From assembly GCA_965205845.1 (NCBI GenBank), contig CBDBIG010000003.1, positions 744,001 to 808,000 on the forward strand: a DNA stretch of 64,000 nt, written 5' to 3'. The DNA comes from CBDBIG01 sp965205845 [NCBI: bacterium]. Lineage in GTDB: Bacteria; SAR324. Below are positions 34,660 through 44,617 of this stretch, piece after piece (position 1 is the stretch's first letter; every line of letters begins with the position of its first letter). The notes beneath the pieces were generated by a model. The model was given only the letters and a program-made list of their open reading frames with translations. It searched no databases and had not been told where the DNA came from. A program made the position numbers and the translations under genes.

Positions 34660-35165
34660 TGCCACACCCGCAATGGATGTGGGCAAAACCGCTTATAAGC
34701 CACAACCCGTTGCTGTATCGGTTGCGCCCACTTCGTTTGGAGTTGGCTGCCACACCCGCAATGGATGTGGGCAAAACCGCTTATAAGCCACAACCCGTTG
34801 CTGTACAAGCGCGCTCACTTCGTTTGGAGTTGGCTGCCACACCCCAATGGATGTGGGCAAAACCGCTTATAAGCCACAACCCGTTGCTGTACAAGCGCGC
34901 TCACTTCGTTTGGAGTTGGCTGCGACACCCGCAATGGATGTGGGCAAAACCGCTTATAAGCCACAACCCGTTGCTGTACAAGCGTGCTCACTTCGTTTGG
35001 AGTTGGCTGCCACACCCCAATGGATGTGGGCAAAACCGCTTATAAGCCACAACCCGTTGTTGTACAAGCGCGCTCACTTCGTTTGGAGTTGGCTGCCACA
35101 CCCCAATGGATGTGGGCAAAACCGCTTCAAGCCACAACCCGTTGTTGTACAAGCGCGCTCACTTC
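34660..35165. repeat. 86-88-bp tandem array, six copies, at the 3' end of the CoA-transferase gene
   Basis: Copies are anchored by GCAAAACCGC at about 34683, 34771, 34857, 34944, 35030 and 35116. The right-most copy contains the last codons (HEVSALVQQRVVA) and the TGA stop of the minus-strand CoA-transferase gene; the others have TAA at the same place. The units encode QQRVVAYKRFCPHP-like peptides in that frame. Confidence 0.9.
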
Positions 35166-36335
35166 GTGGGTCTGGTAGCCAAATTCTTGCAAAATCTCTT
35201 GGGTATGCTCCCCCAATTTTGGGGCACGTTTTGGGGCACGCTTTGGGGTAGCCTTAAAGGCAAAGGGCAGACCAGAAGCGCAGAGGAGACCAAATTCTTC
35301 GTCTTTGACCACGTTCATCGCATCCAATGCTTTAAATTGCGCTTCTTGGGTCATCTCTGCAATATCGTTGATGCGGCAACATGGCACTCCCGCTGCGACC
35401 AGGGTATCGATGAGGGCATTGGCTTCCCATTGACCGAGGGCGGTTTTGAGTTCGGCTGTAAAAGCGTCAAGGTTTTCCATGCGTGCAGGGTTGCTGGCAT
35501 AGCGTGCATCGGTTAGCATGGCGTTCAACCCCAGGGATTTAGCGAGGCGTTCCCAGAGGTTTTGGTTGGCAGCAGCAATCATCACCCAGCCATCTTTAAC
35601 GGGATAAGCCTGATAGGGGGTAATGCTTTGGTGCGCACTGCCCACTTTTTGGGGCTGGACACCGCTCATCATATAAGGGGCAAGCTGTACGGTCATCAAG
35701 CCAATGGCAGTTTGAAACAAAGAGCCCTCGACTTTGGTCCCAAGGCCCGTTGTTTTACGCTGAAATAGGGCTGTTACGGCCGCCAAAGCACCCAACACGC
35801 CCGACCCAAGGTCCAAAAAGGAAACCCCGCTACGCACAGGCTCTCCCGTACTTTCGCCCGTGTAACTCATCATGCCACTGTAGGCTTGAATCAAGGACTC
35901 ATATCCCGGTTGCTTGGCACGGGGCCCATGGTGCCCAAACGCCGCAATCGAAACATATACCAGGGCAGGGTTTTGCTTTTGCAAGTTCTCATAGCCAAGG
36001 CCATAGCGCTCCATATCCCCCGTTTTAAAATTTTCAACCAACACGTCGCATTCTGCCGCCATGCGCTTGATGACCCCTGGTCCTTGAGCATGCTTTAAAT
36101 CAACCGCCAAACTACGCTTGTTAAAATTAAGCGACTGAAACGGACCGCTCATACTCCCCGTAAAAGGGCGCCAAGTGCGGGTTTCATCCCCGTTTAGGCT
36201 TTCCACCTTAATCACATCGGCACCTAGGTTGGCGAGCATCATCCCACAAAAAGGCCCCGCGAGCACCCGCGACATATCCAACACGCGGATGCCATTTAAA
36301 GGAAGGTTTGCGCTTGGGTTACTTGCTGTATTCAT
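35127..36335 (-). CDS. CaiB/BaiF-family CoA-transferase
   Basis: About 402 aa from ATG 36335 (AAGG eight bases upstream); the longer frame to 36380 lacks support. Family III motifs: LNGIRVLDMSRVLAGPFCGM, LGADVIKVES, GDETRTWRPF, NKRSLAVDLK, then GYESLIQAYSGMMSYTGES near 163-181. Most family members have Asp where this protein has Glu (GYE), close to the catalytic position, so that residue deserves checking. It transfers CoA between carboxylic acids; substrate unknown. The C-terminal dozen residues come from sequence shared with the tandem array. Confidence 0.8.
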   Translation of the reverse strand: MNTASNPSANLPLNGIRVLDMSRVLAGPFCGMMLANLGADVIKVESLNGDETRTWRPFTGSMSGPFQSLNFNKRSLAVDLKHAQGPGVIKRMAAECDVLVENFKTGDMERYGLGYENLQKQNPALVYVSIAAFGHHGPRAKQPGYESLIQAYSGMMSYTGESTGEPVRSGVSFLDLGSGVLGALAAVTALFQRKTTGLGTKVEGSLFQTAIGLMTVQLAPYMMSGVQPQKVGSAHQSITPYQAYPVKDGWVMIAAANQNLWERLAKSLGLNAMLTDARYASNPARMENLDAFTAELKTALGQWEANALIDTLVAAGVPCCRINDIAEMTQEAQFKALDAMNVVKDEEFGLLCASGLPFAFKATPKRAPKRAPKLGEHTQEILQEFGYQTHEVSALVQQRVVA

Positions 36336-36503
36336 GATGTTAACCTTGTATCCTCGTTTTTTGTAAGCGTGTGTCTTCAAATCTCACTTTGCCGAGAACC
36401 ACCAACCTCAAAGGCTTTGATAGCATCGGCTTATCTCTAATCTTGACCTAAGGGGCAATCGCACAGTATCGAGTACGTCGCCCATTTTATCAAGGCGTAG
36501 GGC

Positions 36504-37103
36504 TTACAACTCTCCGTTGGCCAAGCGTGTCAAGGTGCTCACGTAGAGTTCGCGTTCCACCTTTTGGACCGCCCGTTGCAAACTTTCTGCATCCATGCCT
36601 TTAAGGATGGGTATCCGTTGCTGGGCTAGAATGGGCCCTTGGTCATAGGTGCTATCCACCACATGCAACGTGGCTCCTGTGATGGTTTCCTTGGCCTCTA
36701 ACACCGCTTGATGTACCCGCAGGCCGTACATACCCTGGCCTCCATAGGCAGGCAACAGCGAGGGGTGAACGTTGAGCACACGCCCCGCATAGTGCTTTAA
36801 GACCCGTGGTCCCACTTTTTTCATGTAGCCACAGCACGCCACCACTTCCACGTGATGCGCAAACAGTGCTTGGACGATGGCTTGGTCGAGGGCTTCTTCA
36901 CTCCCTTGGGTGTAAGTGCTTAGGTGTAAGGTGGGAATGGTTGCCGCTTTCGACCGTACAAATGCCTTGGCGGTGGAATTGTTCGCGATCATCAGGGCTA
37001 TTTTTGCACGCAAGCTGCCTGCGTCAATCGCGTCAATTAAAGCTTGCAAGGTGCTCCCATGATGCGAGGCCAATACCCCGATGTACAATGTATCTCTTGT
37101 CAT
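36504..37103 (-). CDS. purN: Phosphoribosylglycinamide formyltransferase
   Basis: About 199 aa from ATG 37103; the frame continues upstream to 37319 but those residues are not family-like. GVLASHHGSTLQALIDAI at the start, CCGYMKKVGPRVL, NVHPSLLPAYGGQGMYG with the catalytic Asn and His, and TGATLHVVDSTYDQGPILAQ (catalytic Asp region) match PurN. It formylates GAR in purine synthesis. The usual GSN motif reads GST. Confidence 0.88.
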   Translation of the reverse strand: MTRDTLYIGVLASHHGSTLQALIDAIDAGSLRAKIALMIANNSTAKAFVRSKAATIPTLHLSTYTQGSEEALDQAIVQALFAHHVEVVACCGYMKKVGPRVLKHYAGRVLNVHPSLLPAYGGQGMYGLRVHQAVLEAKETITGATLHVVDSTYDQGPILAQQRIPILKGMDAESLQRAVQKVERELYVSTLTRLANGEL

Positions 37104-37254
37104 GATTTTTTTTCTAAAAAAACCAGGGAGCATGGCCCATGCATCAACGTGTGGGTTCGATGAAGGCTTTTGGGGGTTAACTGCCCATGGCCTTGGATTT
37201 TTGGGGGCGCGAGTAAAATATAGGGCTCTCATGCGTATTGCACAAGGCGTACAC

Positions 37255-38088
37255 TTAAGCGTAGGACACATACCAATACCACACAAAATACAACACGGGC
37301 AAAGCCAACAAATAGGCATCTAAACGATCCAACAAGCCCCCATGCCCGGGCAAAAAAAAGCCCGAATCTTTGGCTTTTAAATAGCGCTTTAAAGCGGAAA
37401 TAAGGAGGTCTCCTGCCTGGGCTAACATAGAGACCATAACCCCCGCCACCACCAAGCTCCAAAGGGGAGGCGCCAACGGTTGCTGGATATGGATTAACCA
37501 TAAGGCAAACACCCCCCCTCCAATGCCTCCACTAAGCAGGCCAAAGGCCAAGCCTTCCACCGTTTTTTTAGGGCTAATATGCAACGCCAACGGGGTGCGC
37601 CCCAACAGCTTGCCGCCCGCATAAGCACAGGTATCGTTTGCGCTCACCAAAAAAACGACAAACAAAAGCACCATGCGCCCCTGGGGCAACTGCATAAGCA
37701 GCACACTGTACGCGGGCAGGGCCCCTCCCAACATGAGCCCCGAAATACCGAGGCCAAGGCCAGGCAAACGGCTGTTTTTGTGGACGGTGTTTTTAAGCCA
37801 AGCCTGGACCAGCATGCCGATTACACTCAAGGTGATGGCCAGTAACAGCCCGTGCTCACCCCCTAAAACGGCGCCAACACCCGCAAGACTCCCCCCACCA
37901 ACCAGGAGCCACCATGGCGTGCAAGGGGTGTTCGATTGTCGTGCCATCGCGCCAATTTCCCTGCAAGCAAACAAGCCTATGGCAGCAAAGCACCACCCCA
38001 ATGCTTGCATAGAGGCATACATAAACAAGCCCAGGAGCACTGCAAACGCAAATACACCGCTTAACACCCTTAAATAAACATTATTCAT
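37255..38088 (-). CDS. cdsA: Phosphatidate cytidylyltransferase
   Basis: About 277 aa from ATG 38088. It is a multi-helix membrane protein with the CdsA signature: SANDTCAYAGGKLLGRTPLA, ISPKKTVEGLAFGLLSG, and near the C-terminus GDLLISALKRYLKAKDSG followed by LPGHGGLLDRLDAYL. It makes CDP-diacylglycerol, the precursor of most phospholipids, at the inner membrane. An upstream in-frame extension (to 38313) is repetitive and unlikely to be coding. Confidence 0.9.
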   Translation of the reverse strand: MNNVYLRVLSGVFAFAVLLGLFMYASMQALGWCFAAIGLFACREIGAMARQSNTPCTPWWLLVGGGSLAGVGAVLGGEHGLLLAITLSVIGMLVQAWLKNTVHKNSRLPGLGLGISGLMLGGALPAYSVLLMQLPQGRMVLLFVVFLVSANDTCAYAGGKLLGRTPLALHISPKKTVEGLAFGLLSGGIGGGVFALWLIHIQQPLAPPLWSLVVAGVMVSMLAQAGDLLISALKRYLKAKDSGFFLPGHGGLLDRLDAYLLALPVLYFVWYWYVSYA

Positions 38089-38108
38089 CGCCTTAAAACC
38101 CACGCGTC

Positions 38109-38160
38109 CTTTGCCATTTCCTCTGCCATTTCCTTTGCCATTTCCTTTGCCATTTTGCTC
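38109..38160. repeat. 12-bp repeat, GCCATTTCCTTT, about four copies
   Basis: The repeats lie between the divergent cdsA and carboxylase genes, upstream of both chosen starts. They create a spurious Pro-Phe-Leu N-terminal extension in one frame and an Asn-Gly-Lys extension of the cdsA frame. Confidence 0.85.
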
Positions 38161-38458
38161 CCCATTGTTGAATGCTAACCCTCGATTGCAAGCATTTGTC
38201 TTAAGCAATTTTTTCCTTGGCAAACCTATACCACTGTTGTGCAGAAAAAACACGCCTGGGTTCGTGTGTATCATAAAATGCCATGGCGTAAGGAATAGCG
38301 TTCCCTTAACCAACTTGCTATGCTGGTTAACCGTTCCATTAAGGACGGGTTATTCAAAAAATAACGCTTCAAAATTACAACGGCAATCCAAACCAGCAAC
38401 CCGTAAAAAACACGGGGGGTGCAATCTCAACAAAGGTTCGAGGGTTTTAAACACGTTT

Positions 38459-41400
38459 ATGGCAAAAAAAAACCTGAGCCGCAACCTGGTGTCTTCCAAA
38501 ACGGTTTTAATTGAAGCCGAACGCATCGCGGGGCAACTGACCTTGACCCCAAAAGGCAGCAGGCCTTTTTATCTCCAAAACACCTGGAAGCATGTCGGTT
38601 TGCGCGGGGTGCTTACCGAAAAAGAAGTCGCACGTCAAATTGGTGGCCTTGGCAAAATGTCGGTCGATGCGTACATTCGCCACACCATTGCCCCCATTGA
38701 CCACCCCAAACGCAAAAGTGCCCCTGAGATCATTCGTCAATTGGGGGGTGAAATTTTGCACGAGGAGCAATTTGGTCCCCTGCATGTGGCCGAAATTGAC
38801 TTTGTGATGGGGCAGCGCAAGCAAAGGGTGGTTACCTTGTCTCAAGATCGCCGTCAGCGCAACGGGGTCTGGGAGCCCAGGCACCATCAGCGTGCCAGTG
38901 AGCTGGTCCGCTTTTATTCGTCGCTTAACGTGCCCTTGGTTTGCTTTATCGATACCCCCGGGGCCGATGCAAGTGCTGAGGCCAACGCCCAAAACCAAGC
39001 GCACAGCATCTCGAACCTTATTACAGAAATAACCAGCCTGCCCCAGCCCAACATAGGCGTGGTCCTTGGCAATGGTTATAGCGGTGGGGCGATTCCCCTT
39101 GCTTCTGCCCATATTTTGCTGGCCGTACGCGATGGTGCCTTTAACACCATTCACCCCCAAGGCTTAAGCGATATTGCCCACCGCTACAACCTTTCATGGC
39201 AAGAATGCGCCCAGTATGTCGGGGTTTCGGCCTATGAATTGTTTGAGCAAGGCGTGCTCGACGGGGTTGTCGACTACTCTCCTTTGGATAGCGAGCCGCC
39301 CATTCCCTTACGCGATGCCATCCTTTCTGCCATTGAGATGATCGAAGAGCAGGCCGCCGCATTTATGGAGAAAGAGGAGCACCACTACTTTTTTGAGCAC
39401 TACAAGCGCAACATTTTAAATTACCTAAACCCCTCCCAATTGCTTATTGAAGAAAACCGGAAGGAAATTAAAACCCCCACAGGACGCTTGAACGTGTTTG
39501 GGGTGGTGTTTCGTTTTTTGCGTTACATGCGCTTGCGCTTGCGCCTTAAAAGCCAATCTGCGCTGCATATTTCGCGCCTACATACCGAAAGCTTGCCCGC
39601 AGGTGAACTGAAAGCACGCCTTGAAAAAGAAAAATCGCGACGCTTTCAGCAATGGCTTGAAAGCCCCATTGAGCTGCGCTATGACGACGTACTGTTGGGC
39701 TGCTATAAAAAAATGCAAGGGGCACGCAATGCGGCCCAACAACCCAAGGGGCGTGGATTAGGCCGATTTTTTATTGGCGACCCCCAAGCAAGATTGCGCA
39801 AACGCAGCCAGCAATTGTGTATGGAAATTGTGCTCTACTTGTATAATTTTTGGAAGAGCGATTCCCTCGACAACTTTGGGCGCCTTTTAAACCAACTCCA
39901 AATATGGACGCCCCAAGACCCCCCCCCAGCAGACAAGGCAACCCTCATCGAGGCCATTCGTATTCCCGAGGTTTTAAAAGAACTACCCTTCATGACCACC
40001 AACGTCATGCTCTTCGACTTGCTCTACAATCGTATCATCGACAACCTGCACTCGATTGCCGATGAGCTCCGCCGAACCAATCAAATCACCCATACCACCT
40101 TAGAAAACCTGCTCGAAAAGGCCCTTGCACAAGCCAGTAACCAATGCCATGGGGTGGATGAAGTGGTGGGTGATAAAGCCCAGCAACAAGTACATTTTTC
40201 GCAATTTTTAGAGCATTTGATTGGCCGCCGTGACGTGAGCGGCCTGATGCACAAGGTGGGTAACTGGAAGCGCCTCGCTTTTCCACGCTTAAGCGAGCCC
40301 TTGTTTGGTGTGCTAACCCATTTATTTACCGATATCTTGCCCTCGTTTTACGAATCGACCCAAGAAGGCAAGCCCTTCAATGGCAAAATTAGCCCACGGC
40401 AAATCGGGATTAAAAATTTTTGGCACCGTCTCGATCAAGCCTACCGCGACCTGCTCATTCAAAACCTCCTTAATGCGTGCAAGCAACAGCGCACCATTAC
40501 CCCCAAAATCATTATCGACACCTTGTTTAGCGATTTTGAAGAGCATGACGAAAACATCATCACCTCCGACCCCATGCGTTTTCCAGGGTTGCGCCATTCG
40601 GTCGAAAAAGCCTTAAGCAACAACGTGCGCCCCGTGGGGGTGGTTACAGGGCTCGCCACTTTTAGCACCCCTGAGGTTACCAGTCGCGTGGGGGTGGTGG
40701 TGAGCAATTTGCAGTTTCAAGCAGGGGCTTTTGACATGGCCAGCGGCGAAAAGGTCTGCCACGTGATTGCCCAATGCGCCCACCGCCGCTTGCCAATCAT
40801 TTTCTTTATTTCCTCAGGGGGTATGCAAACCAAGGAGGGAGCGGGCTCGCTCTTTTCGATGGCCGTGCTTAACAGCCGCATTACCCGTTTTGTCAAAGAT
40901 TTTGACCTTCCTGTGATTTGCTTTGGTTTTCGCGATTGCACAGGGGGTGCACAAGCCAGTTTTGTAACCCACGCCTTGGCCAAAACGTACTACTTATCGG
41001 GGGCCTCGATTCCCTTTGCAGGGCAACGGGTGGTGCCCCAGCACTTGCCCACGGAGACCACCTTGGCCAACTACCTTAGTCGCCAAGAAAACTGCATGGA
41101 GGGGTTGGTAAAAAACCCTTTTGACACCAACCTCGATGACGACCTACGTAGCATTGACCCCAAAATTCCACTGCCGACCGAAAGCATTGAACAGGTAGTT
41201 GGGCGCATTTTGACGGGTGAATACCGCCCGCCTGCAAGCAGCTCACAAGCGACGTTGCCCAGCGGATACATCTCCTATGCGCCCATTGAGCGCGTGCTGA
41301 TTCATGCCCGTGGGGCCACTGCCGTCCGCTTGATTCAAGGGGTTCAAGATGCCAAAAAAGCGGTGGTGCTGGTACAATCGGATCCCGATATGGAATCCCT

Positions 41401-43027
41401 ACCCGCACGCATGCTCACCAAAAACGACCAACTCGTGTGCCTTGGGGGCAATACGGCCCAGGAGAGTTACCTAAACGGCCAAAGCGTGATTCACCTTGCC
41501 TTGCAACACGGTGCCGATGCCCTACACCCAGGCATTGGGTTTCTCTCCGAAAGCCCATCTTATGCCTGGGAATGCCGCAAGAATGGCCTCAATTTTATCG
41601 GCCCAAGGGCGCAAAGTATGGAGTTGATGGGCAATAAATCGAACGCCATTGCCACAGCCCAAAAATTTAACACCCCCACTGCCCCTGGCAGTCAAGGGGT
41701 GGTTACCGATGCCGATGAAGCCCTTAAAATTGCCGGCGACATTGGCTACCCCGTGCTGATTAAAGCGGCCTTTGGTGGGGGCGGCAAAGGCTTGCGCGTG
41801 GTGCATCGTGCCGACGCCTTTAAAGAGGCCTTTGAGCGCGTGTGCCAAGAAGCATTGGCAGCCTTTGGTAGCGGGGATGTGTACCTCGAAAAATTTATTG
41901 AGACCATGCGCCATATTGAGGTCCAAATTTTGCGCGACAAAGACGGCTGCACCCTTGCAGTAGGTCTACGCGATTGCTCGGTGCAACGCGACAATCAAAA
42001 ACTGATTGAGGAATCGGGGTCGTATCAATTGGGCAAAGCGATGGCCACCCGCCTGAAAGAGCGTGCTTGCGAACTGGCAAATGGCATTGACTACATTGGG
42101 GCTGGAACCGTCGAATTTATTTACGATCGTAAGGCAAAAGCCTTTTATTTTATGGAGATGAACACACGTTTGCAGGTGGAGCATCCCGTTACCGAAATGG
42201 TGAGCGGCTTTGACATTGTGCAAGAACAACTCAACATTGCCCAAGGCAAAAGCATTGCCCACCTAAAACCCAAAAACGGTGGTTATGCCATGGAGGTGCG
42301 GATTAATGCAGAAAAAATGGAAATAGACGGGAAAGGTCTGGTTGGCTTCACCCCCAACCCAGGCAAAATTACCTTGCTCTCGCTCCCCAAACACCCCGAC
42401 ATTCGTTGTATTTCATGGGTTGAAACAGGAGATAACGTGAGCCCATACTACGACAGTTTGATGGTACAAATTATTGCCAAGGGCAAAAGCCGCGCAGCGG
42501 TCATTGGCGCCCTGTGCGGTTACCTTAAAACGGTACATATCGAGGGCGTGTACACCAACATCACCCTCATGGAAGCCATTTTGGAAGATGAGGTGTTTAT
42601 TAAGGGGGACTACGACACCCACTACCTACCCAAATTTTTGGAGCGCATCAAACCCACAGCCCTGGTTGAACGCATGCACCTGCGCCACCCCCAAAACCAA
42701 GTGACCCTTAATTTGGATGCCTTGCGCATTGAAAATTCGACCGAACTCAAAGTGCTTTCGCCACGTGGGGGGGTTTTTTATACCACTTCATCGCCTGAAA
42801 CGCCGCCCTTTGCGCCCCTGGGCAAGTGCTGCAACGTTAAGCAAACCTTGTGCTTAATGGAGGCTATGAAGGTATTTGAAAGCCTATCCCTTGAAGACTT
42901 TAACACCCCTACCCAGGTGCTTTACCCACCCAATCAACGCTTTGTCATCACCCGTGTCTTGGCCGAAAACGGTCAAACGGTCAATCGTGGGGATCTGTTG
43001 TTTATTGTGCGCCCAGAGGAATCTTAA
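38459..43027 (+). CDS. Four-domain acetyl/acyl-CoA carboxylase (carboxyltransferase alpha, beta, biotin carboxylase, BCCP)
   Basis: 1522 aa from ATG 38459. Residues about 60-330 are AccA-like (FIDTPGADASAEA near 162; GNGYSGGAIPLASAHILLA near 203). Residues about 330-690 are helical and unassigned. Residues about 700-900 are AccD-like (SSGGMQTKEGAGSLFSM near 785; FRDCTGGAQASFV; PFAGQRVV near 850); the four-cysteine zinc ribbon of ordinary AccD is not visible. Residues about 940-1400 are biotin carboxylase (FGGGGKGLRVV near 1104; EMNTRLQVEHPVTE near 1232). The C-terminus is a BCCP domain with EAMKV near 1468, the biotinylated Lys. The whole reaction to malonyl-CoA could thus run on one chain. 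Acetyl-CoA specificity is inferred. Confidence 0.85.
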   Translation: MAKKNLSRNLVSSKTVLIEAERIAGQLTLTPKGSRPFYLQNTWKHVGLRGVLTEKEVARQIGGLGKMSVDAYIRHTIAPIDHPKRKSAPEIIRQLGGEILHEEQFGPLHVAEIDFVMGQRKQRVVTLSQDRRQRNGVWEPRHHQRASELVRFYSSLNVPLVCFIDTPGADASAEANAQNQAHSISNLITEITSLPQPNIGVVLGNGYSGGAIPLASAHILLAVRDGAFNTIHPQGLSDIAHRYNLSWQECAQYVGVSAYELFEQGVLDGVVDYSPLDSEPPIPLRDAILSAIEMIEEQAAAFMEKEEHHYFFEHYKRNILNYLNPSQLLIEENRKEIKTPTGRLNVFGVVFRFLRYMRLRLRLKSQSALHISRLHTESLPAGELKARLEKEKSRRFQQWLESPIELRYDDVLLGCYKKMQGARNAAQQPKGRGLGRFFIGDPQARLRKRSQQLCMEIVLYLYNFWKSDSLDNFGRLLNQLQIWTPQDPPPADKATLIEAIRIPEVLKELPFMTTNVMLFDLLYNRIIDNLHSIADELRRTNQITHTTLENLLEKALAQASNQCHGVDEVVGDKAQQQVHFSQFLEHLIGRRDVSGLMHKVGNWKRLAFPRLSEPLFGVLTHLFTDILPSFYESTQEGKPFNGKISPRQIGIKNFWHRLDQAYRDLLIQNLLNACKQQRTITPKIIIDTLFSDFEEHDENIITSDPMRFPGLRHSVEKALSNNVRPVGVVTGLATFSTPEVTSRVGVVVSNLQFQAGAFDMASGEKVCHVIAQCAHRRLPIIFFISSGGMQTKEGAGSLFSMAVLNSRITRFVKDFDLPVICFGFRDCTGGAQASFVTHALAKTYYLSGASIPFAGQRVVPQHLPTETTLANYLSRQENCMEGLVKNPFDTNLDDDLRSIDPKIPLPTESIEQVVGRILTGEYRPPASSSQATLPSGYISYAPIERVLIHARGATAVRLIQGVQDAKKAVVLVQSDPDMESLPARMLTKNDQLVCLGGNTAQESYLNGQSVIHLALQHGADALHPGIGFLSESPSYAWECRKNGLNFIGPRAQSMELMGNKSNAIATAQKFNTPTAPGSQGVVTDADEALKIAGDIGYPVLIKAAFGGGGKGLRVVHRADAFKEAFERVCQEALAAFGSGDVYLEKFIETMRHIEVQILRDKDGCTLAVGLRDCSVQRDNQKLIEESGSYQLGKAMATRLKERACELANGIDYIGAGTVEFIYDRKAKAFYFMEMNTRLQVEHPVTEMVSGFDIVQEQLNIAQGKSIAHLKPKNGGYAMEVRINAEKMEIDGKGLVGFTPNPGKITLLSLPKHPDIRCISWVETGDNVSPYYDSLMVQIIAKGKSRAAVIGALCGYLKTVHIEGVYTNITLMEAILEDEVFIKGDYDTHYLPKFLERIKPTALVERMHLRHPQNQVTLNLDALRIENSTELKVLSPRGGVFYTTSSPETPPFAPLGKCCNVKQTLCLMEAMKVFESLSLEDFNTPTQVLYPPNQRFVITRVLAENGQTVNRGDLLFIVRPEES

Positions 43028-43042
43028 AAAAAGTTTTGCTGC

Positions 43043-43059
43043 GCCGCGTGTCCCGCGGC
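43043..43059. terminator. Possible bidirectional terminator hairpin
   Basis: GCCGCG-TGTCC-CGCGGC forms a perfect 6-bp GC stem between the convergent carboxylase and rseP genes. A T-run follows only after 11 bases (from 43071), so it is an imperfect intrinsic terminator. Confidence 0.35.
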
Positions 43060-43213
43060 ACGCATTATGGGCCCTTTTTTTCTCGTGGCAACCGCACCGG
43101 CACGCGGGCCACTTTCCCATTTGTCTACCCATTAAAAATACGAGGGGGCAAAAAAGGACGCCACAGCACAGTGCCCGCAATCGATTATTGAGGGCTGGGC
43201 TCGCTGGTTTTTC

Positions 43214-44515
43214 CTACTGAAACAGTTGCAATACATCGTTTAGGGTTACCGTCGCCATGAGAGTGAGCAAGAGGACCATCCCCACGAATTGAATCCCCAT
43301 GCGCCATTTGGCGTTGAGCGGGGATCCTTTCATCCACTCCACCGCCAGCATGGCAATGTGCCCGCCATCCAGTGCGGGGATGGGGAGCAAGTTAAACACC
43401 CCCAACTGCAAACTGATAAGGGCCGTCAAAAACAGCAGGTCTTGCAGGCTGTTTTGGGCGGCACCACCTAAGGCCGCGCCAATTTTAACCGGGCCTCCCA
43501 AAGCATCCAAGTTCGAATTGCCCCGCAATAAATTGCCCAAAAACATAAACACCTGTCCCGTGATGTTGGTGAGGCGTTTTACGCTTTCAACGATGCCATC
43601 CACAAAACCATATTGGGTGGTCCGAACCCCCGGTGCAATGCCCAGCAACAAGTTTCCCGATGCGGTCCGCTTGGGAATCACCAAAACATCAAGGGTTCGA
43701 TTGCTACGTTCTATTTGCAGGCGCAAAGCCTCGTTTTCTGAGCCGTTCTCCTTAATCACCTTGGCCATAGCGTGCCAATCGGCAATGGCTTGGCCGTTAA
43801 TGTTCACCAGGCGATCCCCCACCTGCAAACCCGCTGCCTTGGCAGCAGAATCGGTGCTAAACGCCCCAATTTCTGCGGGAATAATGGGCATCAAGCCCAG
43901 CCTTCTATTCGAAACCAGCAAGTTGGGATCCACTTGCAAGGGCACGGTGTTTCCCCGACGCAACACCAAAAACTCCAAGGTTTGCAAACGCGGGAGGGCA
44001 GCTTGCAATTGGCTTAACACCGTGTTCCACGTGGGGGTCGCCTGGCCTTGGAGCGATACAATGCGATCTTGGCTCAAAAAACCCGCCCTCTCGCCCACAG
44101 AGCCCACCTGTACTTGGTTTACCACGGGGGCGGCAAAGCGATGGTTTGGAATTTTTTCTCCCCACCACAAAAACACGCTCAAAAACACCACCGCTGTAAC
44201 CAGGTTCATCAACGGTCCGCCCAGCAAAATAAGCAAGCGCTGGGTTTTGCTTTTGGCGGCATAGTTGCGAGGGTCGTTCACATCCTCATCGTCGAGGTTT
44301 TGCCCCCAAAGGCGGACGAAGCCGCCCAAAGGTAACCACCCAACCATGTATTCGGTTTCCCCAATTTTTCTGCCAAAAGCCTTGGGTGGAAAGCCAATCG
44401 AGAACTGCTCAACCCGAACACCACAGGCACGCGCAGCGACGTAATGTCCCATCTCATGCAAAAAAACCAGTAAACTCAATACTAAAACAAACGTGATAAT
44501 GGTGGTCAACAGCAT
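43214..44515 (-). CDS. rseP: RseP-type site-2 zinc metalloprotease
   Basis: About 433 aa from ATG 44515, preceded by AAAGGACT. The zinc motif HEMGH is at about 20-24 in TM1, LLGGPLMNLVTA marks TM2, and NLLPIPALDGGH (near 385-396) supplies the third ligand. Two PDZ domains lie between (VGSVGERAGFLSQDRIV and DSAAKAAGLQVGDRLVNING). RseP cleaves membrane-bound anti-sigma factors and signal peptides within the inner membrane. Confidence 0.92.
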   Translation of the reverse strand: MLLTTIITFVLVLSLLVFLHEMGHYVAARACGVRVEQFSIGFPPKAFGRKIGETEYMVGWLPLGGFVRLWGQNLDDEDVNDPRNYAAKSKTQRLLILLGGPLMNLVTAVVFLSVFLWWGEKIPNHRFAAPVVNQVQVGSVGERAGFLSQDRIVSLQGQATPTWNTVLSQLQAALPRLQTLEFLVLRRGNTVPLQVDPNLLVSNRRLGLMPIIPAEIGAFSTDSAAKAAGLQVGDRLVNINGQAIADWHAMAKVIKENGSENEALRLQIERSNRTLDVLVIPKRTASGNLLLGIAPGVRTTQYGFVDGIVESVKRLTNITGQVFMFLGNLLRGNSNLDALGGPVKIGAALGGAAQNSLQDLLFLTALISLQLGVFNLLPIPALDGGHIAMLAVEWMKGSPLNAKWRMGIQFVGMVLLLTLMATVTLNDVLQLFQ

Positions 44516-44617
44516 GGCAGTCCTTTTTTCAAATGGTGATAGGAGGTAACATTCATCGGGCAATGGTCCGCCTCAATGTTGAAAAGCCACGCCCGCATTG
44601 CATTTTTGGGTGACGCT

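Noticed and set aside
32158-36335. Linking the LLM oxidoreductase and the CoA-transferase to the mycofactocin locus
   Set aside because: They are separated by unrelated genes (trmL, trpF, lipoproteins, TPR) and have no shared operon; a functional link would be speculation.
37104-37319. N-terminal extension of purN
   Set aside because: PurN proteins start directly at the GVLAS-like strand; the extension overlaps the 3' end of the cdsA gene.
38111-38458. 116-codon N-terminal extension of the carboxylase
   Set aside because: It begins in a 12-bp repeat (Pro-Phe-Leu units), has no family resemblance, and ATG 38459 starts just before recognisable AccA-type sequence.
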